Origin: Rhodobacterales bacterium 34-62-10
GTDB taxonomy: Bacteria > Pseudomonadota > Alphaproteobacteria > Rhodobacterales > Rhodobacteraceae
Direction: 5' to 3'
Length of the DNA stretch: 7,110 nt
NCBI GenBank assembly: GCA_002282555.1
Contig: NCJR01000102.1
Location: 1-7,110, forward strand
Under the pieces are notes generated by a model. It searched no databases. It saw only the letters and a program-made list of their open reading frames with translations, and was not told the origin of the DNA. The position numbers and the translations under genes are program-made. Position 1 is the first letter of the stretch, and each line of letters opens with the position of its first letter. Below are positions 1 through 5,724 of this stretch, in pieces.

Positions 1-1478
1 TACATCGGGAATTTGGCGGCCACGGTGTCAGCAAAGCTGTTCACCAGGAAACCGTTGGCATCGACTTCGCGCCACATCAGGCCTTCCATGATACCGGTCA
101 CCCACATGGCGGCGGCGTAAAGGATGATCCCGATCGTCGCCAACCAGAAGTGCCAGGACACAAGGCTAAGGCTATAGAGCCGTTCACGGTTCCACAGTTT
201 CGGCACAAGGAAGTAAAGCGCGCCGAAGGTGATCATGCCGTTCCAGCCCAGCGCACCAGAATGCACGTGACCAATGGTCCAGTCGGTGTAATGCGACAGC
301 GAGTTGACGGCGCGGATCGACATCATCGGGCCTTCAAAGGTGGACATACCGTAGAAGCCCACGGAAATCACCATCATGCGGATGATCGGATCGGTCCGCA
401 GCTTGTCCCATGCGCCAGACAGCGTCATCAGGCCGTTGATCATGCCACCCCAAGACGGCATCCACAGCACGATCGAGAACACCATGCCAAGGGTCGATGC
501 CCAGTCAGGCAGCGCGGTGTAATGCAAATGGTGCGGGCCGGCCCAGATGTAGATGAAGATCAGCGCCCAGAAGTGGATGATCGACAGCTTGTAACTAAAC
601 ACGGGGCGTTCGGCCTGTTTCGGCACGAAGTAATACATCATGCCCAGAAAGCCTGCGGTCAGGAAGAAGCCCACGGCATTGTGGCCGTACCACCACTGCA
701 CCATGGCATCCTGCACGCCCGAAAAGACCTGCACCGATTTGGACCCAAGGACCGACACCGGGATGCTGAGGTTGTTGACCACATGCAGCATCGCAACAGT
801 GATGATGAAGGACAGGTAGAACCAGTTGGCCACATAGATGTGGGGTTCCTTGCGCTTGATCAGGGTCCCCATGAACACGGCAAGATAGGCCAGCCAGACG
901 ACGGTCAGCCACCAGTCCACATACCATTCGGGTTCTGCATATTCCTTGGACTGGGTCGCACCCAACAAATAGCCGGTCGCTGCCAGCACGATCATCAGCT
1001 GATACCCCCAGAACACGAACCACGCGAGGTTCCCGCCCCACAGACGCGCCGCGCTCGTGCGCTGCACCACATAGAACGAGGTCGCGATCAAAGCGTTGCC
1101 GCCGAAGGCGAAAATCACGGCCGATGTATGCAGCGGACGCATCCGCCCGAAATTCAGATACCCCTGCGCCCATTCAAAATTGAGCGCCGGAAACGCAAGC
1201 TGAAAGGCGATGATCACACCGACCAGAAACCCGACAACCCCCCAACCGGCGGTGGCGATCACACCGGCGCGCACGACGCCGTCCATGTATTCCCCGGACA
1301 AGTCGCGCGTCACGACCGGCTCTCCGGTCTGGCGCAACACCCAGAGGAAGACCCCGCCTGCTGCGGCCGCCACGATCAGGGCGTTCACGAGATAGGCAAG
1401 GTCGCGTGCAAAATTGGCCGCAATCAACGCAAACAGCGTGATAAGGCCAAGCACGATCAGCTTGATATAATTCGACAT
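1..1478 (-). CDS. ccoN: cbb3-type cytochrome c oxidase subunit I (CcoN), C-terminus cut by left edge
   Basis: Catalytic subunit of the high-affinity cbb3 heme-copper oxidase in the inner membrane; it reduces O2 to water with electrons from cytochrome c and pumps protons under microaerobic conditions. The frame is open from ATG (1476-1478) to the left edge, giving 492 residues; the family is usually about 530, so roughly 40 are missing. Heme and copper ligands are visible: H117 in RPLHTSAV (low-spin heme b), H266 in WYGHNAVGF and H316/H317 in GPHHLHY (CuB), H404 (heme b3) and H406 (heme b) in GHVHSG. Y310, on the helix before GPHH, fits the His-crosslinked tyrosine of cbb3 enzymes. Many hydrophobic helices cover the protein, including an extra N-terminal one (about residues 5-50). 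The Shine-Dalgarno AAGGGA (1485-1490) sits 6 nt before the ATG and supports this start. ccoO, ccoQ and ccoP are expected beyond the left edge. Two FNR boxes upstream suggest FnrL activation. Confidence 0.97.
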   Translation of the reverse strand, partial: MSNYIKLIVLGLITLFALIAANFARDLAYLVNALIVAAAAGGVFLWVLRQTGEPVVTRDLSGEYMDGVVRAGVIATAGWGVVGFLVGVIIAFQLAFPALNFEWAQGYLNFGRMRPLHTSAVIFAFGGNALIATSFYVVQRTSAARLWGGNLAWFVFWGYQLMIVLAATGYLLGATQSKEYAEPEWYVDWWLTVVWLAYLAVFMGTLIKRKEPHIYVANWFYLSFIITVAMLHVVNNLSIPVSVLGSKSVQVFSGVQDAMVQWWYGHNAVGFFLTAGFLGMMYYFVPKQAERPVFSYKLSIIHFWALIFIYIWAGPHHLHYTALPDWASTLGMVFSIVLWMPSWGGMINGLMTLSGAWDKLRTDPIIRMMVISVGFYGMSTFEGPMMSIRAVNSLSHYTDWTIGHVHSGALGWNGMITFGALYFLVPKLWNRERLYSLSLVSWHFWLATIGIILYAAAMWVTGIMEGLMWREVDANGFLVNSFADTVAAKFPM

Positions 1479-1542
1479 TTTGGGTCCCTTTTGTCCTGTC
1501 CCGATGATTCGTCACGATCTCGGGGTCCTGAAGACTGGGTCC

Positions 1543-1548
1543 GTAATG
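1543..1548 (-). promoter_or_regulatory. Possible -10 element of the FNR-dependent ccoN promoter
   Basis: On the minus strand the hexamer CATTAC lies where a -10 element should be if the FNR box at 1571-1584 acts from -41.5 (class II activation), with transcription starting near 1536. It matches the sigma70 consensus at three of six positions, which is common for activator-dependent promoters. The leader would be about 58 nt. This placement is inferred from spacing only; no start site has been mapped. Confidence 0.35.
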
Positions 1549-1570
1549 CGGCCTGGCGGCGTGATGTGCC

Positions 1571-1584
1571 TTGATCTGTGTCAA
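1571..1584. promoter_or_regulatory. FNR/FnrL box 1, proximal to ccoN
   Basis: TTGATCTGTGTCAA matches the FNR consensus TTGAT-N4-ATCAA at nine of ten fixed positions (GTCAA in the right half). Its centre, 1577.5, is about 99 bp upstream of the ccoN ATG. At -41.5 it would place the ccoN transcription start near 1536, just downstream of a plausible -10. FnrL is encoded 1.1 kb away in this window, and FnrL control of cco operons is established in Rhodobacter. Confidence 0.85.
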
Positions 1585-1602
1585 GACCGGCAAGACGCGT
1601 TC

Positions 1603-1616
1603 TTGACACGTATCAA
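1603..1616. promoter_or_regulatory. FNR/FnrL box 2, proximal to the usp gene
   Basis: TTGACACGTATCAA matches the FNR consensus at nine of ten fixed positions (TTGAC in the left half). Its centre is 1609.5, exactly 32 bp (about three helical turns) from box 1. Acting from -41.5 towards the plus strand it would set transcription start near 1651, giving the usp gene a leader of about 25 nt that still contains its Shine-Dalgarno. From ccoN's point of view it would sit near -73.5. Confidence 0.8.
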
Positions 1617-1663
1617 AGTAGAGCCAGTCCCGCCGTGTTAGCGTTTTTGGATAATCGACCACA

Positions 1664-1669
1664 AAGGAG
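1664..1669 (+). promoter_or_regulatory. Ribosome binding site of the usp gene
   Basis: AAGGAG, a near-perfect Shine-Dalgarno, lies 6 nt before the ATG at 1676. It fixes this start over the in-frame internal ATG codons further downstream. Confidence 0.85.
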
Positions 1670-1675
1670 AGCGAC

Positions 1676-2515
1676 ATGGCCTACAAGACATTATTTTCGG
1701 TGCTAACTGATACCGCCTTGGCTGGTCCTGTGCTGGATCAAGCCATCGCCATGGCCACCGCATGGGATGCGCATCTGGATGTTTTGTGTATGGGCCTGGA
1801 TCGTACTCAGGCCGGTTTTTACTATGCAGGGGCAAATGCGATGATCCTGCAGGAAACCATTACCCGCGCGCAGGAAGAAGCGCGCGAAGTTGAAGCACAT
1901 GTGAAAAAGATTTTGCAGGCCAGCGATGTACGCTGGTCGCTGGACAGCGGCGTGGCGCAACTGGCCGATATGGGGCGTCATGTGGCACAGCGGGCGCGGT
2001 TCTCGGACCTTGCGATCCTGCCGCAACCCTATGGCGACAAACGCGGTGTGGAGCTGGAGCCGATCCTTGAAGCCGCCATGTTCGACGGAACCGCGCCGGT
2101 GCTGATGGTGCCTGCGGACTGCCCTGTGGTGACTGCGCCAAAGCGTATCCTGTTGGCGTGGAACGAAAGCGACGAGGCTTTGGTGGCCGCGCGATCAGCT
2201 CTTCCTTTGTTGATGCAGGCCGATACGGTCCGGATCGTTGTGGTCAACCCGCCCGCACACAGCCCGACACGCTCTGATCCCGGCGGTCTGCTGTCGCAAT
2301 ACCTGTCCCGCCACGGCGTCAATTGCGAAATCGACGTTCTGTCCAAGACCCTGCCGCGCGTGTCGGATGTCATCGTGCGCCACGCGACGGATACCGAGTC
2401 CGAATTGATCGTGATGGGGGCCTATGGCCATTCGCGGTTCCGCGAGGCGATTTTGGGCGGGGCCACACGGAACATGCTGGAACACGCCAAGATTCCAGTA
2501 TTTCTGGCCCATTGA
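1676..2515 (+). CDS. Universal stress protein, tandem UspA domains
   Basis: Cytoplasmic protein of 279 residues with two UspA-type alpha/beta domains: domain 1 about residues 1-147 (begins MAYKTLFSVLTD, ends PVLMVPADCP) and domain 2 about 155-279 (begins KRILLAWNESDEA, ends IPVFLAH). The second domain carries the glycine loop G248-x2-G251-x9-G261, which in ATP-binding Usp proteins is followed by Ser or Thr; here residue 262 is Gly. The first domain lacks the loop. No signal peptide or membrane segment is visible. Its place between ccoN and fnrL matches the UspA-family ORF known as orf277 in Rhodobacter capsulatus. FNR box 2, about 66 bp upstream of the ATG, suggests induction at low oxygen. 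The molecular function of this Usp is not known to me; a role in low-oxygen or energy stress is inference from family and context. It is a single gene, ended by the hairpin just after its stop. Confidence 0.93.
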   Translation: MAYKTLFSVLTDTALAGPVLDQAIAMATAWDAHLDVLCMGLDRTQAGFYYAGANAMILQETITRAQEEAREVEAHVKKILQASDVRWSLDSGVAQLADMGRHVAQRARFSDLAILPQPYGDKRGVELEPILEAAMFDGTAPVLMVPADCPVVTAPKRILLAWNESDEALVAARSALPLLMQADTVRIVVVNPPAHSPTRSDPGGLLSQYLSRHGVNCEIDVLSKTLPRVSDVIVRHATDTESELIVMGAYGHSRFREAILGGATRNMLEHAKIPVFLAH

Positions 2516-2519
2516 CATC

Positions 2520-2554
2520 AAAAAGGCGCGGCTGGTCATGTCCAGTCGCGCCTT
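2520..2554 (-). terminator. Rho-independent terminator of fnrL, probably also serving usp
   Basis: A 13-bp inverted repeat (arms 2523-2535 and 2542-2554, one G.T wobble, 6-nt loop) fills the gap between the convergent usp and fnrL stops. Read on the minus strand, the hairpin is followed by five T, so it is a canonical intrinsic terminator for fnrL. On the plus strand it starts 7 nt after the usp stop but has no T-run after it, so it would stop usp transcripts less efficiently or act mainly as a 3'-end stabiliser. Confidence 0.88.
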
Positions 2555-2572
2555 GCCATATCTGTCAGGCTG

Positions 2573-3319
2573 TCAGGCCAGCATACCGCCGTCGCTGTCG
2601 TCGCCTGCTTCTTCCAGAAGCCGCGCAAAATCCGGCACGGTCACATGCCGTTTGCCCTGCAACGCGATGACACCATCCCGCTTGAGCGCCGAGATCTGGC
2701 GGCTGACGGTTTCCAGCGTCAGACCAAGATAATCCGCCATCGCCTCGCGGGTCAGGGGCAGGTCGAAGACCATCACACCTTTGGGCGTCTGCAGGTTCAA
2801 AGATGCATCGCGCCGTGCAATGATCGTCAAAAGCGACGCAATCTTTTCGCGCGCGGTCTTGCGCCCCAGCACCAGCATCCATTCCCGCGCCGCGTCCAAT
2901 TCGTCCAGCGTCATTTCCAGCAGGCGATGCGCGATATGCGGGGTGCGCTCCATCATTGTCTCGAACGGCTTCTTGCGGAAACAGCACATCACCAGATCGG
3001 TGGTCGCAACCACGTCATAAGCCGACCCTTCCCGACCCGGGCGCCCCACAAAATCGGAGGGAAGCAGCAGTCCCACCATCTGGGTGCGGCCGTCTTCCAT
3101 CGTTTGGGTCAGCGTGGCGATACCCGAGACGACCGAGCCGACGAAATCCATCCGGTCCCCGGACCAGATCACCGTCTGACCCGCCTCGAAAGACCTGTAA
3201 TACTTGATTTCCTCAAGCCGCTCCAGCTCGTCAGTTTCGCAGCGGGCGCAGACTGCCCTGTGCCTGATGGGGCAGTCGCCACACTCGACCGAGTGAGACA
3301 CCGTTTTCTCATTCAGCAT
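2573..3319 (-). CDS. fnrL: FnrL, oxygen-sensing Crp/Fnr-family transcription regulator
   Basis: Global regulator of the switch to low oxygen; it binds DNA as a dimer when it carries an oxygen-labile [4Fe-4S] cluster. It has 248 residues, normal for the family. The N-terminus has the cysteine set C13-x2-C16-x7-C24-x2-C27, and a further candidate ligand lies in the CC pair 112-113, where E. coli Fnr has C122. Residues about 30-130 form the cyclic-nucleotide-binding-like beta-roll, about 131-158 the dimer helix (LLEMTLDELDAAREWMLVLG), and about 186-230 the winged helix. The recognition helix TLETVSRQIS contains E203, S206 and R207, the E-x2-SR pattern that reads TTGAT half-sites, consistent with the three boxes in this window. 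The start is supported by a modest GAAG (3327-3330) 7 nt before the ATG. It is divergent from hemN; an FNR box lies 18-31 bp upstream of its own start, so autoregulation is possible. Confidence 0.96.
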   Translation of the reverse strand: MLNEKTVSHSVECGDCPIRHRAVCARCETDELERLEEIKYYRSFEAGQTVIWSGDRMDFVGSVVSGIATLTQTMEDGRTQMVGLLLPSDFVGRPGREGSAYDVVATTDLVMCCFRKKPFETMMERTPHIAHRLLEMTLDELDAAREWMLVLGRKTAREKIASLLTIIARRDASLNLQTPKGVMVFDLPLTREAMADYLGLTLETVSRQISALKRDGVIALQGKRHVTVPDFARLLEEAGDDSDGGMLA

Positions 3320-3336
3320 GTTGACACTTCGCGCAC

Positions 3337-3350
3337 TTGATCTGGGTCAA
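3337..3350. promoter_or_regulatory. FNR/FnrL box 3, between fnrL and hemN
   Basis: TTGATCTGGGTCAA matches the FNR consensus TTGAT-N4-ATCAA at nine of ten fixed positions and differs from box 1 by one base in the spacer. Its centre, 3343.5, is exactly 41.5 bp before the first base of the hemN ATG (3385), the class II activation distance if transcription begins at or next to the ATG. For fnrL the box lies 18-31 bp before the ATG, inside the likely leader or core promoter, where binding would more likely repress. Activation of hemN is inferred. Confidence 0.85.
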
Positions 3351-3365
3351 AGAATTCTTCCCAAT

Positions 3366-3383
3366 TGTCTAACAGACTAGACA
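3366..3383. repeat. 18-bp perfect dyad abutting the hemN start codon
   Basis: TGTCTA-N6-TAGACA is a perfect 6-bp inverted repeat with a 6-bp spacer, ending one base before the hemN ATG. It overlaps the place where a -10 element and start site would lie for activation from FNR box 3. As DNA it could be an operator for a second regulator; as RNA it could be a small hairpin next to the start codon, if it is transcribed. The spacer also allows a shorter pairing, GTCT-AAC-AGAC. It does not resemble an FNR site. Function unknown. Confidence 0.5.
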
Positions 3384-3384
3384 G

Positions 3385-4740
3385 ATGATGATGAAAAAGC
3401 AACTCGCAAAACTGGGTTTGTTCGACGCGAAGGTGCCGCGCTATACCAGTTACCCCACGGCACCGCACTTCTCGCACGGGATAGGCCGCGATAATTTTAC
3501 CAGTTGGATCAAGGCGATAAAGCCGGGTTCAAACATATCTCTTTATGTGCATGTTCCCTTTTGTCGCAGGCTGTGCTGGTTCTGCGCTTGCCGGACCCAA
3601 GGCACGCAAAGCGATGCGCCAGTTGCCGCCTATCTTGAGACTCTGAAGGCGGAATTGACACTGCTGAAGCAGGTTTTGCCCGCAGGCGTGCGGCTGTCGC
3701 GGCTGCATTGGGGTGGCGGGACGCCTACGCTTTTGTCACCTGCGATGATGACAGATCTGGTGGGCGCGATTTTTGACGTGGCGCCCATGTCCCCTGATGG
3801 CGAATTCTCGGTCGAGATCGACCCGAACGAGATTGACGCGGCGCGACTGGATGCGCTGGCGGCGGCAGGCATGAACCGCGCGTCGATCGGGGTTCAGGAC
3901 TTTGACGAGGCGATCCAGAAAACGATTGGACGTCTTCAAAGCTATGACATCACCCGTGATGCGGTTCTGGAAATCCGCGCACGCGGCGTCAAAAGCCTGA
4001 ATGCCGACATCCTTTTCGGTCTGCCGCACCAGTCCCGCGCGCGGATCACGGAAAGTGTGCAAAAGCTGTTGTCTCTGAGCCCGGACAGGGTCGCGCTTTA
4101 TGGCTATGCCCATGTGCCTTGGATGGCGAAACGCCAGCAGTTGATTCCATCTGACGCCTTGCCGACCCCGGAAGAGCGGCTGGAACTGTTCGAAACCGCG
4201 CGGCGGTTGTTCCTGTGGGACAATTACGCCGAAATCGGGATCGACCATTTTGCCACCCAGACCGATGGTCTGACCGTGGCGCAACGGGCCGGCAAGCTGC
4301 GGCGGAATTTCCAAGGGTATACCGATGATCCGGCAGATGTGCTGATCGGTGTCGGTGCTTCCTCGATCTCGAAGTTCCCGCAGGGCTATGCGCAGAACGC
4401 GCCGGCGACGGGGGCGCATACAGGTGCGATTCGCGAAGGGCGCTTCTCGGTCTCGAAAGGTCATGCCTTCACAGCCGAGGACAAACTGCGCAGCCGCATG
4501 ATCGAGGCGTTGATGTGCGATTTCCGCATCGATTCGGCCGAGTTGCAAACGCGTTTCGGCGTGTCAGCAGGACAGGTGCAGCACCTGTTCGACAAGGCGG
4601 CAGCCGAATTTCCGGGCATTCTGAACATCGCCTCGGGCGTGCTGAGCATTCCGGTCGAGGCGCGCGCCCTGACCCGGATGATCGCGCGGAGTTTCGACGC
4701 CTATGACATGAGCAAGGCCGGGCATAGTTCGGCGATCTGA
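3385..4740 (+). CDS. hemN: Oxygen-independent coproporphyrinogen III oxidase (HemN; HemZ in Rhodobacter)
   Basis: Cytoplasmic radical-SAM enzyme of heme synthesis: it decarboxylates two propionate side chains of coproporphyrinogen III to give protoporphyrinogen IX without O2. Length is 451 residues, close to the E. coli enzyme. Visible motifs: the RYTSYPTAP N-terminal signature (about 19-27), whose Tyr20 matches the SAM-site tyrosine; the cluster motif C60-x3-C64-x2-C67-x-C69, with the fourth cysteine typical of true HemN rather than HemW-like proteins; GGGTP (110-114); VEIDPNE (143-149); and a C-terminal HemN domain (about 365-430). The start is uncertain among three consecutive ATG codons (3385, 3388, 3391), and no convincing Shine-Dalgarno precedes them. 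FNR box 3 upstream implies low-oxygen induction, when the O2-dependent enzyme cannot work. No terminator separates it from the next gene, 38 nt away, so the two may be co-transcribed. Confidence 0.96.
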   Translation: MMMKKQLAKLGLFDAKVPRYTSYPTAPHFSHGIGRDNFTSWIKAIKPGSNISLYVHVPFCRRLCWFCACRTQGTQSDAPVAAYLETLKAELTLLKQVLPAGVRLSRLHWGGGTPTLLSPAMMTDLVGAIFDVAPMSPDGEFSVEIDPNEIDAARLDALAAAGMNRASIGVQDFDEAIQKTIGRLQSYDITRDAVLEIRARGVKSLNADILFGLPHQSRARITESVQKLLSLSPDRVALYGYAHVPWMAKRQQLIPSDALPTPEERLELFETARRLFLWDNYAEIGIDHFATQTDGLTVAQRAGKLRRNFQGYTDDPADVLIGVGASSISKFPQGYAQNAPATGAHTGAIREGRFSVSKGHAFTAEDKLRSRMIEALMCDFRIDSAELQTRFGVSAGQVQHLFDKAAAEFPGILNIASGVLSIPVEARALTRMIARSFDAYDMSKAGHSSAI

Positions 4741-4764
4741 TCGGCTTCAGGAATGGCCCAAAAA

Positions 4765-4769
4765 GGGGG
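4765..4769 (+). promoter_or_regulatory. G-rich ribosome binding site of the EEP-family gene
   Basis: A run of five G ends 9 nt before the ATG at 4779 and is the only Shine-Dalgarno-like element in the 38-nt gap after hemN. The four C at 4775-4778, directly before the ATG, can pair with it and make a small G4/C4 hairpin, which could mask the site. This is a possibility from base pairing only. Confidence 0.45.
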
Positions 4770-4778
4770 CAAGTCCCC

Positions 4779-5720
4779 ATGAGACTGGCCAGTTTCAACG
4801 TGCAAAGCCTGCGTCTACGCTGGCGTGACGGTCAGCCCCGGCTGGACGGTGCCCGTGACAGCGATGTCCCCATGGATCAGGGCGTGGCGGCACAAGCCCT
4901 TGACGCACAGGACAGGCGGCTGACAGCGCAGGTTCTTGCGCGCACGGCTGCCGATGTCATCGCCTTGCAAGAAGTGTTCGACCGCACCACGCTGGATCAT
5001 TTCCACGACCACTATCTTTTGAAAACAGGCATCTCTCCCTATCCTGAACGTCACTGTCTGCCCGGCAATGACGGGCGCGGGCTGGATGTGGCGGTGATCA
5101 GCCGCCTGCCCTTGCACGCCGTTGTCAGCCATGCCACCGCAACCGCTGAAAGTCTGGGGTTGGATGTGCCCGATAGCGTGGCGCGTAACCTGCCCCTGTT
5201 CCGGCGCGACTGCCTGCGGGTCGAGGTGGGACGGATCACGCTGTTCATCTGCCATTTCAAGGCACCCTACCCCGATGCCGTCGACACGTGGTCCGTACGG
5301 CGTGCCGAGGCCTTGGCGGTGCGTCGTCTGATCGAGATGCGTTTTGCAGACCCCGCTCAGGGGCTCTGGCTGATCCTTGGTGACCTCAACGAACCGCGCG
5401 AACGGTCCAACGACAGCACCCCTTCAATCGCCCCTGTCCTGCCGCCATTCAGCATCGACCTGCTGGACCGCCTGCCGATAGCCGAGCGCTGGTCGTGGCA
5501 CGAACCTTTCGGACCGGATACCGGATGCCCCGATGTGATGCTGGCCAGCCCCGCTCTGGCGCAGATTTGGCCTGACGCCTGCCCGCAGATCATTCGCAGC
5601 GGCTTTTCGCTGGACGCAGGGCAAGCGGCGGGTCCGCGCCTTCCCGGTGTCGGCAAGCATCGCCCCCATGCCAGCGACCACGCCGCGCTTGTCCTTGACC
5701 TGCCGGGGGCAGAGGGATGA
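4779..5720 (+). CDS. Endonuclease/exonuclease/phosphatase (EEP) family hydrolase, substrate unknown
   Basis: A 313-residue metal-dependent phosphoester hydrolase of the DNase I/exonuclease III/sphingomyelinase fold. The family's active-site residues appear in order: N7 in SFNVQSL, E65 in ALQEVF (metal), H159 in ICHFKAP, D202 and N204 in GDLNEP, D252 in CPDVML, and D300-H301 in ASDHAALV (catalytic histidine). The set is complete, so the enzyme is probably active. No signal peptide is visible, which suggests a cytoplasmic enzyme. Fold and motifs do not reveal whether it cuts nucleic acid, lipid head groups or a small phosphoester. It follows hemN by 38 nt on the same strand with no terminator, so it may share its transcript and its oxygen control; a metabolic link to heme is not evident. 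Its stop lies 4 nt from the stop of the convergent ABC gene. Confidence 0.85.
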   Translation: MRLASFNVQSLRLRWRDGQPRLDGARDSDVPMDQGVAAQALDAQDRRLTAQVLARTAADVIALQEVFDRTTLDHFHDHYLLKTGISPYPERHCLPGNDGRGLDVAVISRLPLHAVVSHATATAESLGLDVPDSVARNLPLFRRDCLRVEVGRITLFICHFKAPYPDAVDTWSVRRAEALAVRRLIEMRFADPAQGLWLILGDLNEPRERSNDSTPSIAPVLPPFSIDLLDRLPIAERWSWHEPFGPDTGCPDVMLASPALAQIWPDACPQIIRSGFSLDAGQAAGPRLPGVGKHRPHASDHAALVLDLPGAEG

Positions 5721-5724
5721 CCGC

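Noticed and set aside
150..1574. 474-codon plus-strand open frame antisense to ccoN
   Set aside because: It lies opposite the unmistakable ccoN frame. Its translation is rich in His, Arg, Gln and Pro with no recognisable domain, as expected for a mirror frame of a GC-rich membrane-protein gene, and it has no good ribosome binding site.
595..1677. Two minus-strand open frames (595-1173 and 1174-1677) in the ccoN region
   Set aside because: They are on the same strand as ccoN but in another frame, and their products show no domain; the frame carrying all heme and copper ligands is the real one.
3321..3334. TTGAC at 3321 as a further FNR half-site
   Set aside because: No matching ATCAA or GTCAA half-site at the required 4-bp spacing; a lone half-site is expected by chance.
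2645..3340. 231-codon plus-strand open frame opposite fnrL
   Set aside because: Antisense shadow of fnrL; its sequence is low in hydrophobic core patterns and carries no motif.
3736..4548. 270-codon minus-strand open frame opposite hemN
   Set aside because: Antisense shadow of hemN; no domain and no ribosome binding site.
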